NCBI GenBank assembly: GCA_902496595.1
Contig: CABVBV010000064.1
Span: forward strand, 1-11,338
Direction: 5' to 3'
Source: an uncultured Eubacteriales bacterium
GTDB lineage: Bacteria; Bacillota; Clostridia; Oscillospirales; Oscillospiraceae
Length of the DNA stretch: 11,338 nt
The notes under the pieces are model-generated. The model was not told the origin of the DNA. It saw only the letters and a program-made list of their open reading frames with translations, and did not search any database. This document shows, piece after piece, positions 1 through 5,500 of this stretch. Each line of letters opens with the position of its first letter. Position 1 is the stretch's first letter. The position numbers and the translations under genes were made by a program.

Positions 1-28
1 CGCCCTTCTGGTTTTCAATTTTAACCAT
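1..28 (-). CDS. 5' end of an unidentified gene running off the left edge
   Basis: Only nine codons are inside the window (MVKIENQKG), too few to name the product. The start is well supported: an AAAGGAG ribosome binding site at 36-42 sits 7 nt upstream of the ATG (28-26), and a near-consensus SigA promoter lies about 55 bp further upstream. It is on the same strand as the 72-residue gene at 203-421 but has its own promoter, so it is probably a separate transcription unit. Confidence 0.6.
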
Positions 29-55
29 GGTGCAGCTCCTTTCAAAGTGCTCCGC

Positions 56-73
56 CCGCCGATCATCCGGCGG
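56..73 (-). other. GC-rich hairpin in the 5' leader of the left-edge gene
   Basis: CCGCCG and CGGCGG form a perfect 6-bp stem around a 6-nt loop. It lies between the predicted transcription start and the ribosome binding site on the minus strand. It could be a leader stem or a small operator; the sequence does not decide which. Confidence 0.4.
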
Positions 74-82
74 CGGATAAAT

Positions 83-111
83 ATTATAATACAACCCACC
101 CGAAAGTACAA
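83..111 (-). promoter_or_regulatory. SigA-type promoter of the left-edge gene
   Basis: On the minus strand, TTGTAC (111-106) and a perfect TATAAT (88-83) are separated by exactly 17 bp. Transcription would start near 76, giving a leader of about 48 nt that carries a small hairpin and a good ribosome binding site. The -35 lies inside the first copy of an 11-bp direct repeat, which could make it a regulator target. Confidence 0.7.
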
Positions 112-147
112 GGGGGACTTTCCTGTGCATACTTCTGAAAGTACAAG
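102..147. repeat. Two direct copies of an 11-bp motif, GAAAGTACAAG
   Basis: Identical GAAAGTACAAG copies lie at 102-112 and 137-147, 35 bp apart start to start. The first contains the -35 hexamer of the promoter at 83-111 (reading CTTGTACTTTC on the minus strand). The second has no matching -10 element, so it is not simply a second promoter. The arrangement suits a repeated regulator-binding site, which is an inference from position only. Confidence 0.5.
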
Positions 148-148
148 C

Positions 149-183
149 GTTTTCGCGCCTGAACTTGGAATTTGGCGCAAAAC
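149..183 (-). terminator. Possible terminator after the 72-residue gene
   Basis: GTTTTCGCGCC (149-159) pairs with GGCGCAAAAC (174-183), giving 10 base pairs with one bulged C and a 14-nt loop. It lies 20 bp past the stop codon of the minus-strand gene at 203-421. The bases that follow on that strand (GCTTGTACTTTC) are only modestly T-rich, so termination is possible but not strong. Confidence 0.35.
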
Positions 184-202
184 AGGCCGGCCCGCCAACA
201 TC

Positions 203-421
203 TCAATACTCCACCGAGATATCCACGGCCGACAGCCCGTAGAGCTCTCGGAACTCCTCCAGGTCTTCCTCATTTCGGATGAGCATCACCTCGCTTATCC
301 TTCCCGTCCTGAGATCCTTGAACCCCGCCGTTCTCTCTCCGGTGCAGACGCTCGAGCGTATCACCGGCACGAGGTGTTCCCTGTCATAATCCAGCGCCTC
401 ACGTTTGCGTTTCTTAAACAC
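203..421 (-). CDS. Conserved uncharacterised 72-residue protein
   Basis: A small, highly charged soluble protein with no signal peptide or membrane segment. Distinctive stretches are REALDYD (residues 7-13), a central PVIRSSVCTGERTAGFKD (19-36) and a GRISEVMLIRNEEDLEEF region (40-57). I recall very similar small proteins across Clostridia, with no established function and sometimes doubtful database names, so none is assigned here. The start is GTG at 421-419, placed 8 nt after a GAGGGG ribosome binding site (435-430); the nearby ATG at 426-424 is out of frame. It has no obvious promoter of its own and may be read from the promoter of the decayed ArsR-type gene upstream. A possible terminator hairpin follows at 149-183. 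Confidence 0.75.
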   Translation of the reverse strand: MFKKRKREALDYDREHLVPVIRSSVCTGERTAGFKDLRTGRISEVMLIRNEEDLEEFRELYGLSAVDISVEY

Positions 422-548
422 TTCATCAGCCCCTCGCTCGGTACTATTTGACCATTTGCTTTGCGACCATCACCGGCATTGGAATAGTTCAGGGGCAGGC
501 CGCAAAAGACGAGTTCGGGCGCAGGCGCTTCCCTATCGTTCGGCCTTC

Positions 549-795
549 TCATGTCCGCACCCCGCTCTCATCTGCGCAGCTCTGCCCCAGTCCGTTCACA
601 AACCTCAGAACGTCCTCCAGGACGCCGGTATTGAGCTCATAATATATATGTTTTTCCTCTCCGTATGTACCGAACCAGCCCGTCCCCCCTCAGCACTGTG
701 AGCTGCTTTGAGATGGCCGCGTCCGACACAGTAAATCCTGATGATATCTCTCCCACCGTCATCTGCCCGTCACTGAGCAGCTGAAGTATCCGTGC
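549..795 (-). pseudogene. Decayed ArsR/SdpR-family autorepressor
   Basis: The minus strand encodes a recognisable winged-helix repressor in two frames. ARILQLLSDGQMTVGEIS is followed by SDAAISKQLTVLRGDGLV and RRGKTYI, then after a frame change YELNTGVLEDVLRFV. The order and wording match SdpR-like ArsR regulators (ILxLL, recognition helix AISxxLxxLrxxGLV, wing, YxLNTxVLxDVL). Two lesions are visible. An in-frame TAG (798-796) sits just before ARILQLL, where the family should have its KALSDPTR segment, and no good start lies upstream. A net loss of two bases (or gain of one) in the TATATATTA tract near 637-646 breaks the frame. The stop at 551-549 overlaps a downstream ATG (ATGA), as in SdpR-SdpI operons, but no membrane protein follows. 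Sequencing error cannot be excluded, though two separate lesions make decay more likely. Confidence 0.75.
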
Positions 796-879
796 CTAAG
801 AATGCCTCTCCCTGAGTACGCCCCTCCGGCAAGACCGGCTGCCTATGCAAGCTCTGCGGAGGCCCTGAGTCGGGCTGTC

Positions 880-899
880 ATTTAACCATCTGGTTAAAT
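880..899 (-). promoter_or_regulatory. 20-bp palindromic operator in front of the decayed ArsR-type gene
   Basis: ATTTAACCA and TGGTTAAAT form perfect 9-bp inverted half-sites around a 2-bp centre. The site lies just downstream of the -10 element at 902-907 and covers the expected transcription start. That is the usual place for an autorepressor to bind, and dyads of this size suit dimeric ArsR/SdpR proteins. Assignment to this regulator rests on position and is inferred. Confidence 0.7.
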
Positions 900-901
900 A
901 T

Positions 902-930
902 AGTTTAGCACAGCTTCCTGCCAGGGTCAA
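902..930 (-). promoter_or_regulatory. Promoter of the decayed ArsR-type gene
   Basis: TTGACC (930-925), a 17-bp spacer and TAAACT (907-902) with a TG one base ahead (extended -10) on the minus strand. It starts 12 bp beyond the lysE-type stop codon and is followed at once by the 880-899 palindrome. It should still be active and would read through the pseudogene towards the 72-residue gene. Confidence 0.65.
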
Positions 931-941
931 GGCTTTGCCCC

Positions 942-1523
942 TCACAGGAAAAGGGACACGGCGCAGTACGCCAGCAGCAACGCCATTACGAGGTTCGTTA
1001 TCTTCGCGTACTTTGAGAACAGCGCCTTGAAAACCGAGCCGAACAGCGCCCAACAGATGGTGAAAACGAAGCCTATCAGAGCAAGCAGCAGCGCAAAGAA
1101 CGTCAGCGTTAGCCACCGGCCTTGGTAGAACGGCAGGATATACGCCTCCATCGAAACCAGGCAATAGATATATATCTTTGCATTGACGAACTGCAGCACC
1201 AGCCCAGAGACGAAGCCGCTTTTCGTATTGCTCTCCTCCTCGACCGGAGGGCTCTTCCAAGTCTTCCACGCCAACCAGAGCATATACGCCGCGCCGACTA
1301 CAAGCATTGGAGTTTTGATTTTCGGTATCAGCTCAGAAAGCAGGTTGCAAAAGAAAGTACAGGCCAGCATCACAATCGAAAAGCCCAGCCAGATTCCAAG
1401 ATTGAACGGAAACGACTTCCTCAGCCCCAGTCTGCTCGCATTCGACATCGACATGATATTGTTCGGCCCCGGCGTCGCCGCGGTCACGACCGCATAGGAA
1501 AGAAAATTCAACCAACTGAACAT
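942..1523 (-). CDS. LysE/RhtB-family amino-acid exporter
   Basis: A 193-residue integral membrane protein of the usual length for the LysE/RhtB exporter family, which pumps amino acids or related metabolites out of the cell. The family signature near the N-terminus is visible as ATPGPNNIMSMSNASRLG (residues 16-33, core PGPNN at 18-22). Several hydrophobic segments follow, for example around residues 42-60, 72-88, 104-128, 137-156 and 172-193. The ATG at 1523-1521 is preceded by a purine-rich AGGGAGAGG ribosome binding site. It is divergent from an HTH-cupin regulator, a common pairing in which the regulator controls the exporter, so it is probably induced by a small-molecule substrate. The substrate cannot be read from the sequence. 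No clear terminator follows; the next promoter begins 12 bp on. Confidence 0.9.
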   Translation of the reverse strand: MFSWLNFLSYAVVTAATPGPNNIMSMSNASRLGLRKSFPFNLGIWLGFSIVMLACTFFCNLLSELIPKIKTPMLVVGAAYMLWLAWKTWKSPPVEEESNTKSGFVSGLVLQFVNAKIYIYCLVSMEAYILPFYQGRWLTLTFFALLLALIGFVFTICWALFGSVFKALFSKYAKITNLVMALLLAYCAVSLFL

Positions 1524-1524
1524 A

Positions 1525-1553
1525 TTGACCTCTCCCTCTTTTCACTGTATAAT
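1525..1553 (+). promoter_or_regulatory. Promoter of the HTH-cupin regulator, facing the exporter promoter
   Basis: TTGACC (1525-1530), a 17-bp spacer and a perfect TATAAT (1548-1553) on the plus strand, giving a start near 1560 and a leader of about 67 nt. Its -35 begins two bases from the exporter start codon, so it lies within the exporter's own 5' leader. Confidence 0.65.
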
Positions 1554-1568
1554 GCACTTCAAGTCCGA

Positions 1569-1592
1569 TATATTGTATTATGCTATATTGTA
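1569..1592. repeat. Direct TATATTGTA repeats between the facing promoters
   Basis: Two exact TATATTGTA copies lie at 1569-1577 and 1584-1592, 15 bp apart. The second overlaps the exporter -10 element. They are candidate regulator half-sites, but the tract is AT-rich and the copies could be chance. Confidence 0.35.
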
Positions 1593-1615
1593 CTATTAGT
1601 CCATCATTTTGTCAA
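1587..1615 (-). promoter_or_regulatory. Promoter of the LysE-family exporter, facing the regulator promoter
   Basis: A perfect TTGACA (1615-1610), a 17-bp spacer and TACAAT (1592-1587) on the minus strand, with a start near 1580 and a leader of about 57 nt. Its -35 nearly touches the regulator's AGGAGG ribosome binding site (1617-1622). A regulator bound to the 1560-1595 interval would block both promoters. Confidence 0.7.
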
Positions 1616-1626
1616 CAGGAGGACTT

Positions 1627-2175
1627 ATGGAAATTCAGAAGACAGTGGCAAAGAACATCAGGGACGCGAGGGAGAGCAAGAGGCTGACGTTGGATGCGGC
1701 GGCGAAACTGACCGGAGTTTCGCGGAGTATGCTCGCGCAGGTGGAGAAGGGCGAAGTAAACCCGACCATCTCGATTTTATGGAAGATCTCGAACGGCTTC
1801 AAGGTATCTTTCACATCTCTTGTCAGCAGCGGGAAGGACACGCTTCTGATAAGGAGCGACGACATCGAGCCTCTGATCGAAGATGGTGGCAGGTATATCA
1901 ACCGGCCGCTTTTTCCCTTTCAGGAGGACAGGCAGTTTGAGACTTACAGGATAGAGATACTCAAGGGCGGGCATCTCGAGGCGCTGCCGCACCTTGGCGG
2001 CGCGGAGGAATATGTGACTGTATTCTCAGGCCGGGTGGAGATCTCAGCCGGAGGCGAGTGCTACACGCTCTGCGACGGAGACAGTCTGCGCTTCAAAGCC
2101 GACGTCCCGCATTCCTACAAAAACGCCGGGGATGAAACGGTGCTGCTCAGTATGATCATTTTCTATGGAAAGTGA
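1627..2175 (+). CDS. XRE-family regulator with C-terminal cupin sensor domain
   Basis: A 182-residue cytoplasmic transcription factor. Residues about 7-62 form an XRE-type helix-turn-helix (NIRDARESKRLTLDAAA, then GVSRSMLAQVEKGEVNPTISILWKI). Residues about 106-178 form a cupin_2 barrel with PHLGGAEEYVTVFSGRVEI and the later FKADVPHSYKNAG. Regulators of this build sense small metabolites through the cupin and often control a neighbouring transporter, here the divergent LysE-type exporter. The ATG at 1627 is chosen because AGGAGG (1617-1622) sits 4 nt upstream; an in-frame TTG at 1609 would place the ribosome binding site inside the gene. Ligand unknown. No plus-strand terminator is evident after the stop. 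Confidence 0.9.
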   Translation: MEIQKTVAKNIRDARESKRLTLDAAAKLTGVSRSMLAQVEKGEVNPTISILWKISNGFKVSFTSLVSSGKDTLLIRSDDIEPLIEDGGRYINRPLFPFQEDRQFETYRIEILKGGHLEALPHLGGAEEYVTVFSGRVEISAGGECYTLCDGDSLRFKADVPHSYKNAGDETVLLSMIIFYGK

Positions 2176-2244
2176 CGCGATGTAAGCGTCCGGTTGACCG
2201 GCAATGGCTGCCGAGCTCCAAAGCCTTGTTGTAGAACACGTTCG

Positions 2245-2287
2245 CATAAGCAAAGAAGCCAGAGCGCCATACAAGCGCTCTGGCTTC
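2245..2287 (-). terminator. Rho-independent terminator of the tRNA-Pro gene
   Basis: GAAGCCAGAGCGC (2255-2267) and GCGCTCTGGCTTC (2275-2287) form a perfect 13-bp stem with a 7-nt loop. On the minus strand the hairpin is followed by TTTGCTT and starts 13 nt beyond the tRNA 3' end. On the plus strand it is followed by GGCTTCATGCC, so it should work mainly for the tRNA. Confidence 0.75.
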
Positions 2288-2300
2288 GGCTTCATGCCGA

Positions 2301-2376
2301 TGGTCGGAGTGGTGAGACTCGAACTCACGGCCTCCAGCTCCCAAAGCTGGCGCGCTACCGACTGCGCAACACCCCG
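2301..2376 (-). tRNA. tRNA-Pro (anticodon UGG)
   Basis: A complete 76-nt cloverleaf with the 3' CCA encoded. The acceptor stem CGGGGTG pairs with CACTCCG (one G-U pair), D stem GCGC/GCGC, anticodon stem CCAGC/GCTGG with loop TTTGGGA (anticodon TGG), variable loop AGGCC, T stem GTGAG/CTCAC with loop TTCGAGT, and A73. G46 is present, the position methylated by TrmB, whose gene lies divergently next door; D-loop U residues are potential targets of dihydrouridine synthases such as the DusB encoded downstream. It has its own promoter (2387-2415) and terminator (2255-2287). Confidence 0.97.
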
Positions 2377-2386
2377 GTGAATTTTG

Positions 2387-2415
2387 ATTATACTATGAGT
2401 TTCACAAATCCGCAA
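2387..2415 (-). promoter_or_regulatory. Promoter of tRNA-Pro
   Basis: TTGCGG (2415-2410), a 17-bp spacer and a perfect TATAAT (2392-2387) on the minus strand, 10 bp from the first base of the mature tRNA. Its -35 stands back to back with that of the trmB promoter, 11 bp away. Confidence 0.7.
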
Positions 2416-2426
2416 CCTTTTCTTCG

Positions 2427-2455
2427 TTGAAGTTTTCGTCTGGATATGATATCAT
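2427..2455 (+). promoter_or_regulatory. Promoter of the trmB-exoA-dusB-sigma-antisigma operon
   Basis: TTGAAG (2427-2432), a 17-bp spacer and TATCAT (2450-2455). The -10 is embedded in a 10-bp palindrome, ATGATATCAT (2446-2455). Transcription would start near 2462, which argues against an in-frame ATG at 2459 being the trmB start. Confidence 0.55.
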
Positions 2456-2476
2456 GCAATGCGGAGCGTGAGAAAG

Positions 2477-3130
2477 TTGAGAATGAGAAAAAAACCTAAT
2501 CTGATACCCAGGTGGGAGAGATGCAGGCAGCTGCTTGAAGAAACGCCCGAGGCGCACAGGGGCGGTTGGCTGTCGGATTTCCCGGGGCATGACAGGCTCT
2601 GCCTCGAGTTGGGCTGCGGCAAGGGCAGGTTCACCGCCGGCATGGCCGCAGCGGAGCCGGATGCGCTGCTCTGCGCCGTTGAAAAGGTTCCCGACGCCAT
2701 GGTAGTGGCCATGGAGCGCGTCAGGGATGCAGAGCTGAAAAACGTCCGCTTCCTCGACCGGGACGCCGTGCTTCTCCCGGAGTTCTTCGCGCCCGGAGAG
2801 GTATCGAGGATATACATCAATTTCCCAGACCCCTGGCTCAAAAAAAAGCAATACAAAAGACGGCTCACCGCGCCGGGCTTTCAGAAGCTGTATTTCGACC
2901 TGCTTCCCGAGGGCGGAGAGGTGTGGCTCAAGACGGACAACGTTATGCTCTTTGAGTGGAGCCTTGAGCAGTTCCAGAACTGCGGCTGGACGCTCAAAGA
3001 CGTCACACGAGACCTGCATGAAAACGGCGTCGTCGGTATAATGACCGACTATGAGGCCAAGTTCCACGAGCAGGGCATTAAGATAAACAGGCTTGTCGCC
3101 GTGCGCGGGGAGGTATGGAAATGCGAATGA
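2477..3130 (+). CDS. trmB: tRNA (guanine-N7-)-methyltransferase
   Basis: TrmB uses S-adenosylmethionine to methylate G46 in the variable loop of tRNAs (m7G46). The 217-residue length is normal for the family. The SAM-binding motif ELGCGKG is at residues 44-50, the family's INFPDPWLKKK motif at 114-123, and LKTDN at 151-155. TTG at 2477 is preferred as start: it gives the MRMRKKPNL N-terminus usual in Firmicutes and follows GGAG (2463-2466) by 10 nt. ATG 2483 is an alternative. The in-frame ATG at 2459 lies before the predicted transcription start. First gene of a five-gene operon; its last codons overlap the exoA start by 10 nt. The divergent tRNA-Pro carries G46 and is a potential substrate. 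Confidence 0.93.
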   Translation: MRMRKKPNLIPRWERCRQLLEETPEAHRGGWLSDFPGHDRLCLELGCGKGRFTAGMAAAEPDALLCAVEKVPDAMVVAMERVRDAELKNVRFLDRDAVLLPEFFAPGEVSRIYINFPDPWLKKKQYKRRLTAPGFQKLYFDLLPEGGEVWLKTDNVMLFEWSLEQFQNCGWTLKDVTRDLHENGVVGIMTDYEAKFHEQGIKINRLVAVRGEVWKCE

Positions 3131-3873
3131 TATCCTGGAATGTGAACGGCCTCAGGGCCGTAATGAAAAAGGGCTTTGAGGACATCTTCTGGGGCCTCGA
3201 CGCGGACGTATTCTGCCTCCAGGAGACCAAACTTCAGGCGGGACAGCTGGAGCTCGACCTGCCCGGCTACGAACAGTTCTGGTGTTATGCCGAGAAGAAG
3301 GGCTACTCCGGCACGGCGGTCTTCACAAGGATGAAGCCGCTCGGCGTCAGTTACAACCTCGGCCATGACGAGCACGACTCCGAGGGCCGGGTCATCACCC
3401 TCGAGTACGAGGACTTCTACCTTGTCTGCGTCTACACGCCCAATTCGCAGGACGGGCTCAAGAGGCTCGACTACCGCATGAGCTGGGAGGATGCGTTCAG
3501 GGACTATCTGGTCGAACTGGACATGGTCAAGCCGGTCGTGGTCTGCGGCGACATGAACGTCGCGCATGAGGAGATAGACCTCAAGAATCCGAAGACTAAC
3601 CGGATGAATCCCGGCTTCACGGATGAGGAGCGGCAGAAGATGACCGAGCTGCTCGATGCCGGCTTCACAGACACATTCAGGTATTTGTATCCCGACCTTG
3701 AAGGCGCGTACAGCTGGTGGAGCTTCAGGGCCGCGGCCAGGGAGAGGAACGTCGGCTGGCGCATCGACTACTTCCTCTGCTCCGACAGGCTCAGGGACAG
3801 GATAGACAAGGCCTACATCTGCCCTGATATCTACGGCTCAGACCACTGTCCGGTGGGGCTCGACCTGAAGTGA
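3121..3873 (+). CDS. exoA: Exodeoxyribonuclease III (AP endonuclease, ExoA/Xth family)
   Basis: A magnesium-dependent endonuclease/exonuclease/phosphatase-fold enzyme that cleaves DNA at abasic sites in base-excision repair and has 3'-5' exonuclease and phosphatase activity. The 250-residue length is normal. Conserved catalytic and metal-binding positions are present: N7 in ISWNVNGLR, E35 in LQETKL, D144 and N146 in CGDMNVAH, D216 in WRIDYF, and the terminal D241-H242 in GSDHCPVGL. The ATG at 3121 is chosen because GGGGAGG (3107-3113) lies 7 nt upstream; ATG 3115 would be too close to it. It overlaps the trmB end by 10 nt and its TGA overlaps the dusB GTG (GTGA), so the three genes are probably translationally coupled. 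Confidence 0.95.
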   Translation: MRMISWNVNGLRAVMKKGFEDIFWGLDADVFCLQETKLQAGQLELDLPGYEQFWCYAEKKGYSGTAVFTRMKPLGVSYNLGHDEHDSEGRVITLEYEDFYLVCVYTPNSQDGLKRLDYRMSWEDAFRDYLVELDMVKPVVVCGDMNVAHEEIDLKNPKTNRMNPGFTDEERQKMTELLDAGFTDTFRYLYPDLEGAYSWWSFRAAARERNVGWRIDYFLCSDRLRDRIDKAYICPDIYGSDHCPVGLDLK

Positions 3874-4868
3874 GGCAGGGCTTTTCGGTAGGAGGCGTCC
3901 GGCTGTCGGGGAGAGCTGTGCTCGCGCCCATGGCCGGGGTCACGGACGCGGCGTTTAGGGGCCTCTGCGCAGAGCAGGGCGCTGCGCTCGTATACACCGA
4001 GATGGTCAGCGCCAAGGCTTTATGTTATAATGATAAGAAGACCGCCTCGCTGCTCCACATTCCAGACGACAGTGTGCCCGTATCTGCCCAGATCTTCGGT
4101 CACGAGCCGGAGTCCATGGCTGAGGGCGCGAAGAGGGCGCTGGACATCTGCGGAGCGGATATCATCGACATCAACATGGGCTGTCCCGTCGGCAAAGTCG
4201 TCAAGTCCGGCGACGGCTCGGCGCTGATGCGCACACCGGAACTTGCGGCGGAGATAGTTGCAGCGGTAGCCGGAGCCGTGTCCGTACCTGTGACGGTCAA
4301 GATACGCAAGGGCTGGGACGGCGGTTCCGTCAACGCGGCGGAGGTCGCAAAGCTCTGCGAAGGGGCCGGAGCCTCGGCGATCGCCGTACACGGCAGGACT
4401 CGGGTACAGATGTACTCCGGCCGGGCCGACTGGGATATCATCAGAGACGTGAAACGGGCGGTCACGGTTCCGGTCATCGCAAACGGAGATGTGTTCTCGG
4501 GTGAGGACGCGGTGCGGATACTGAGATACACCGGAGCGGACGCGCTGATGGTGGGCCGCGGTTCCTTTGGCGATCCCTGGCTGTTCAGGGAGATCAACGC
4601 CGTTTTGGACGGGGAGCCCGTGCCTGAGCGGCCGTGCCTTGAGGAGCGGATGGATACTGCTGTGAGGCAGGTGGAGACGGCGGCGCTTGTAAAGGGCGAG
4701 AGGCTCGCGTGCGTAGAGGCTCGGGCGCGGCTGCCCTGGTATCTGAAGGGCGTCCCGCACTCGGCGGCGTGGAAGCAGAAGCTGGTGCGCATTTCCACGC
4801 TGGAAGAGCTCAGAGGAATTGCGGCGGACATTGCAAAAGGCAGACCGCCGATGGATATTATTTTGTAG
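3870..4868 (+). CDS. dusB: tRNA-dihydrouridine synthase (DusB/Nifr3 type)
   Basis: An FMN-dependent enzyme that reduces uridines in the tRNA D-loop to dihydrouridine using NADPH. At 332 residues it has the usual length. The N-terminal LAPMAGVTDAAFR (18-30) begins the TIM barrel; the active-site cysteine C105 lies in INMGCPVGKVVKSGDGSALM; K144 (VKIRKGWD), H174 (AVHGRTR) and the FMN-phosphate region IANGDVFS and MVGRGSFGDPW are all present. The start is GTG 3870, overlapping the exoA stop by four bases; there is no strong separate ribosome binding site, fitting reinitiation. The sigma factor gene follows after 11 nt. DusB is often found near nitrogen-regulation or signalling genes in bacteria; here it sits between repair and ECF signalling. 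Confidence 0.95.
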   Translation: MRQGFSVGGVRLSGRAVLAPMAGVTDAAFRGLCAEQGAALVYTEMVSAKALCYNDKKTASLLHIPDDSVPVSAQIFGHEPESMAEGAKRALDICGADIIDINMGCPVGKVVKSGDGSALMRTPELAAEIVAAVAGAVSVPVTVKIRKGWDGGSVNAAEVAKLCEGAGASAIAVHGRTRVQMYSGRADWDIIRDVKRAVTVPVIANGDVFSGEDAVRILRYTGADALMVGRGSFGDPWLFREINAVLDGEPVPERPCLEERMDTAVRQVETAALVKGERLACVEARARLPWYLKGVPHSAAWKQKLVRISTLEELRGIAADIAKGRPPMDIIL

Positions 4869-4879
4869 AGAGTGATCGA

Positions 4880-5500
4880 ATGACCCGGGAAGAAGAGCTG
4901 GAGATCATCGTCAAAGTACGCTCCGGCGACACCGATGCGTTTGAGGCGCTGGTGCTGGAACATCAGAATAAGGTATACAGCCTCGCGCTGCGCATGGTGG
5001 GCAACGAGGAGGATGCGCGGGATATGGCGCAGGAGGCGTTCATACGCGCCTTCAACTCCCTGGGCAGCTTCCGCGGCGAGAGCAAGTTTTCGGTCTGGCT
5101 GTACCGGCTCACGAGCAACATCTGCATCGACTTCCTCAGGGGAAGGGCGAAGCGGAAAACGGTGTCGCTCAGCTGGGAGGACGAGGACGGAGAGGAAGGC
5201 GAGCTGGAGATACCTGACGAGAGGTTTTCGCCCGAGGCGGGGCTGGAGCGCACGGAGCTGCGCGAGGCCGTGCGCCGGGGGCTGGAGCAGCTCACGCCCG
5301 AATACCGGGAGATCCTGCTCCTCAGAGAGATAAACGGCCTCAGCTACGACGAGATAAGCCGCGCCCTCAAGCTGGAGGAAGGCACTGTGAAGTCCCGCAT
5401 CTTCCGTGCGCGCAAAAAACTTTCGGATATTTTGCTCAGAGAAGGGAACATTCCGGAGGCGGTCGCGTCAAACGAGCGGAAGGGAGGTGTGGACGCATGA
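4880..5500 (+). CDS. ECF sigma factor (SigW/RpoE-like)
   Basis: A 206-residue alternative sigma factor directing RNA polymerase to stress promoters. Region 2 spans about residues 24-90, with the core-binding and -10 recognition helices in DARDMAQEAFIRAFNSLGSF and KFSVWLYRLTSNICIDFLR. Region 4 spans about 134-183, with LTPEYREILLLREINGLSYDEIS and EGTVKSRIFRARKKL. An acidic linker (98-115) lies between them. ATG 4880 is taken as start because it gives the normal MTREEELEIIVKVRSGD opening; a longer in-frame reading would run deep into dusB. The ribosome binding site is weak (GAGAG), so coupling to dusB is likely. The stop overlaps the anti-sigma start (ATGA). Similarity to SigW is general; target regulon unknown. 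Confidence 0.93.
   Translation: MTREEELEIIVKVRSGDTDAFEALVLEHQNKVYSLALRMVGNEEDARDMAQEAFIRAFNSLGSFRGESKFSVWLYRLTSNICIDFLRGRAKRKTVSLSWEDEDGEEGELEIPDERFSPEAGLERTELREAVRRGLEQLTPEYREILLLREINGLSYDEISRALKLEEGTVKSRIFRARKKLSDILLREGNIPEAVASNERKGGVDA

Noticed and set aside
361..552. 63-codon minus-strand reading starting with an ATGA overlap at the end of the ArsR-type pseudogene, possibly an SdpI remnant
   Set aside because: It overlaps the well-supported 72-residue gene by 60 bases, has no hydrophobic segments, and only vague likeness (scattered LP..TIPM-type wording in different frames) to the SdpI/DUF1648 start. Too weak to claim.
2176..2254. Possible terminator for the HTH-cupin gene (CCGGTTGACCGG near 2190)
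   Set aside because: A 5-bp stem with a 2-nt loop and no T-run; the real hairpin nearby (2255-2287) has its T-rich tail on the tRNA strand.
4709..4879. 57-codon upstream extension of the ECF sigma factor frame into dusB
   Set aside because: The extra residues do not look like any sigma factor and overlap a confident dusB C-terminus; ATG 4880 gives the family-typical N-terminus.
4020..4963. Long minus-strand open readings opposite dusB, and similar ones opposite exoA, rex and mnmE
   Set aside because: Codon-bias shadows of GC-rich coding strands: low-complexity or Arg/Ser/Pro-rich translations, no ribosome binding sites and no recognisable motifs.
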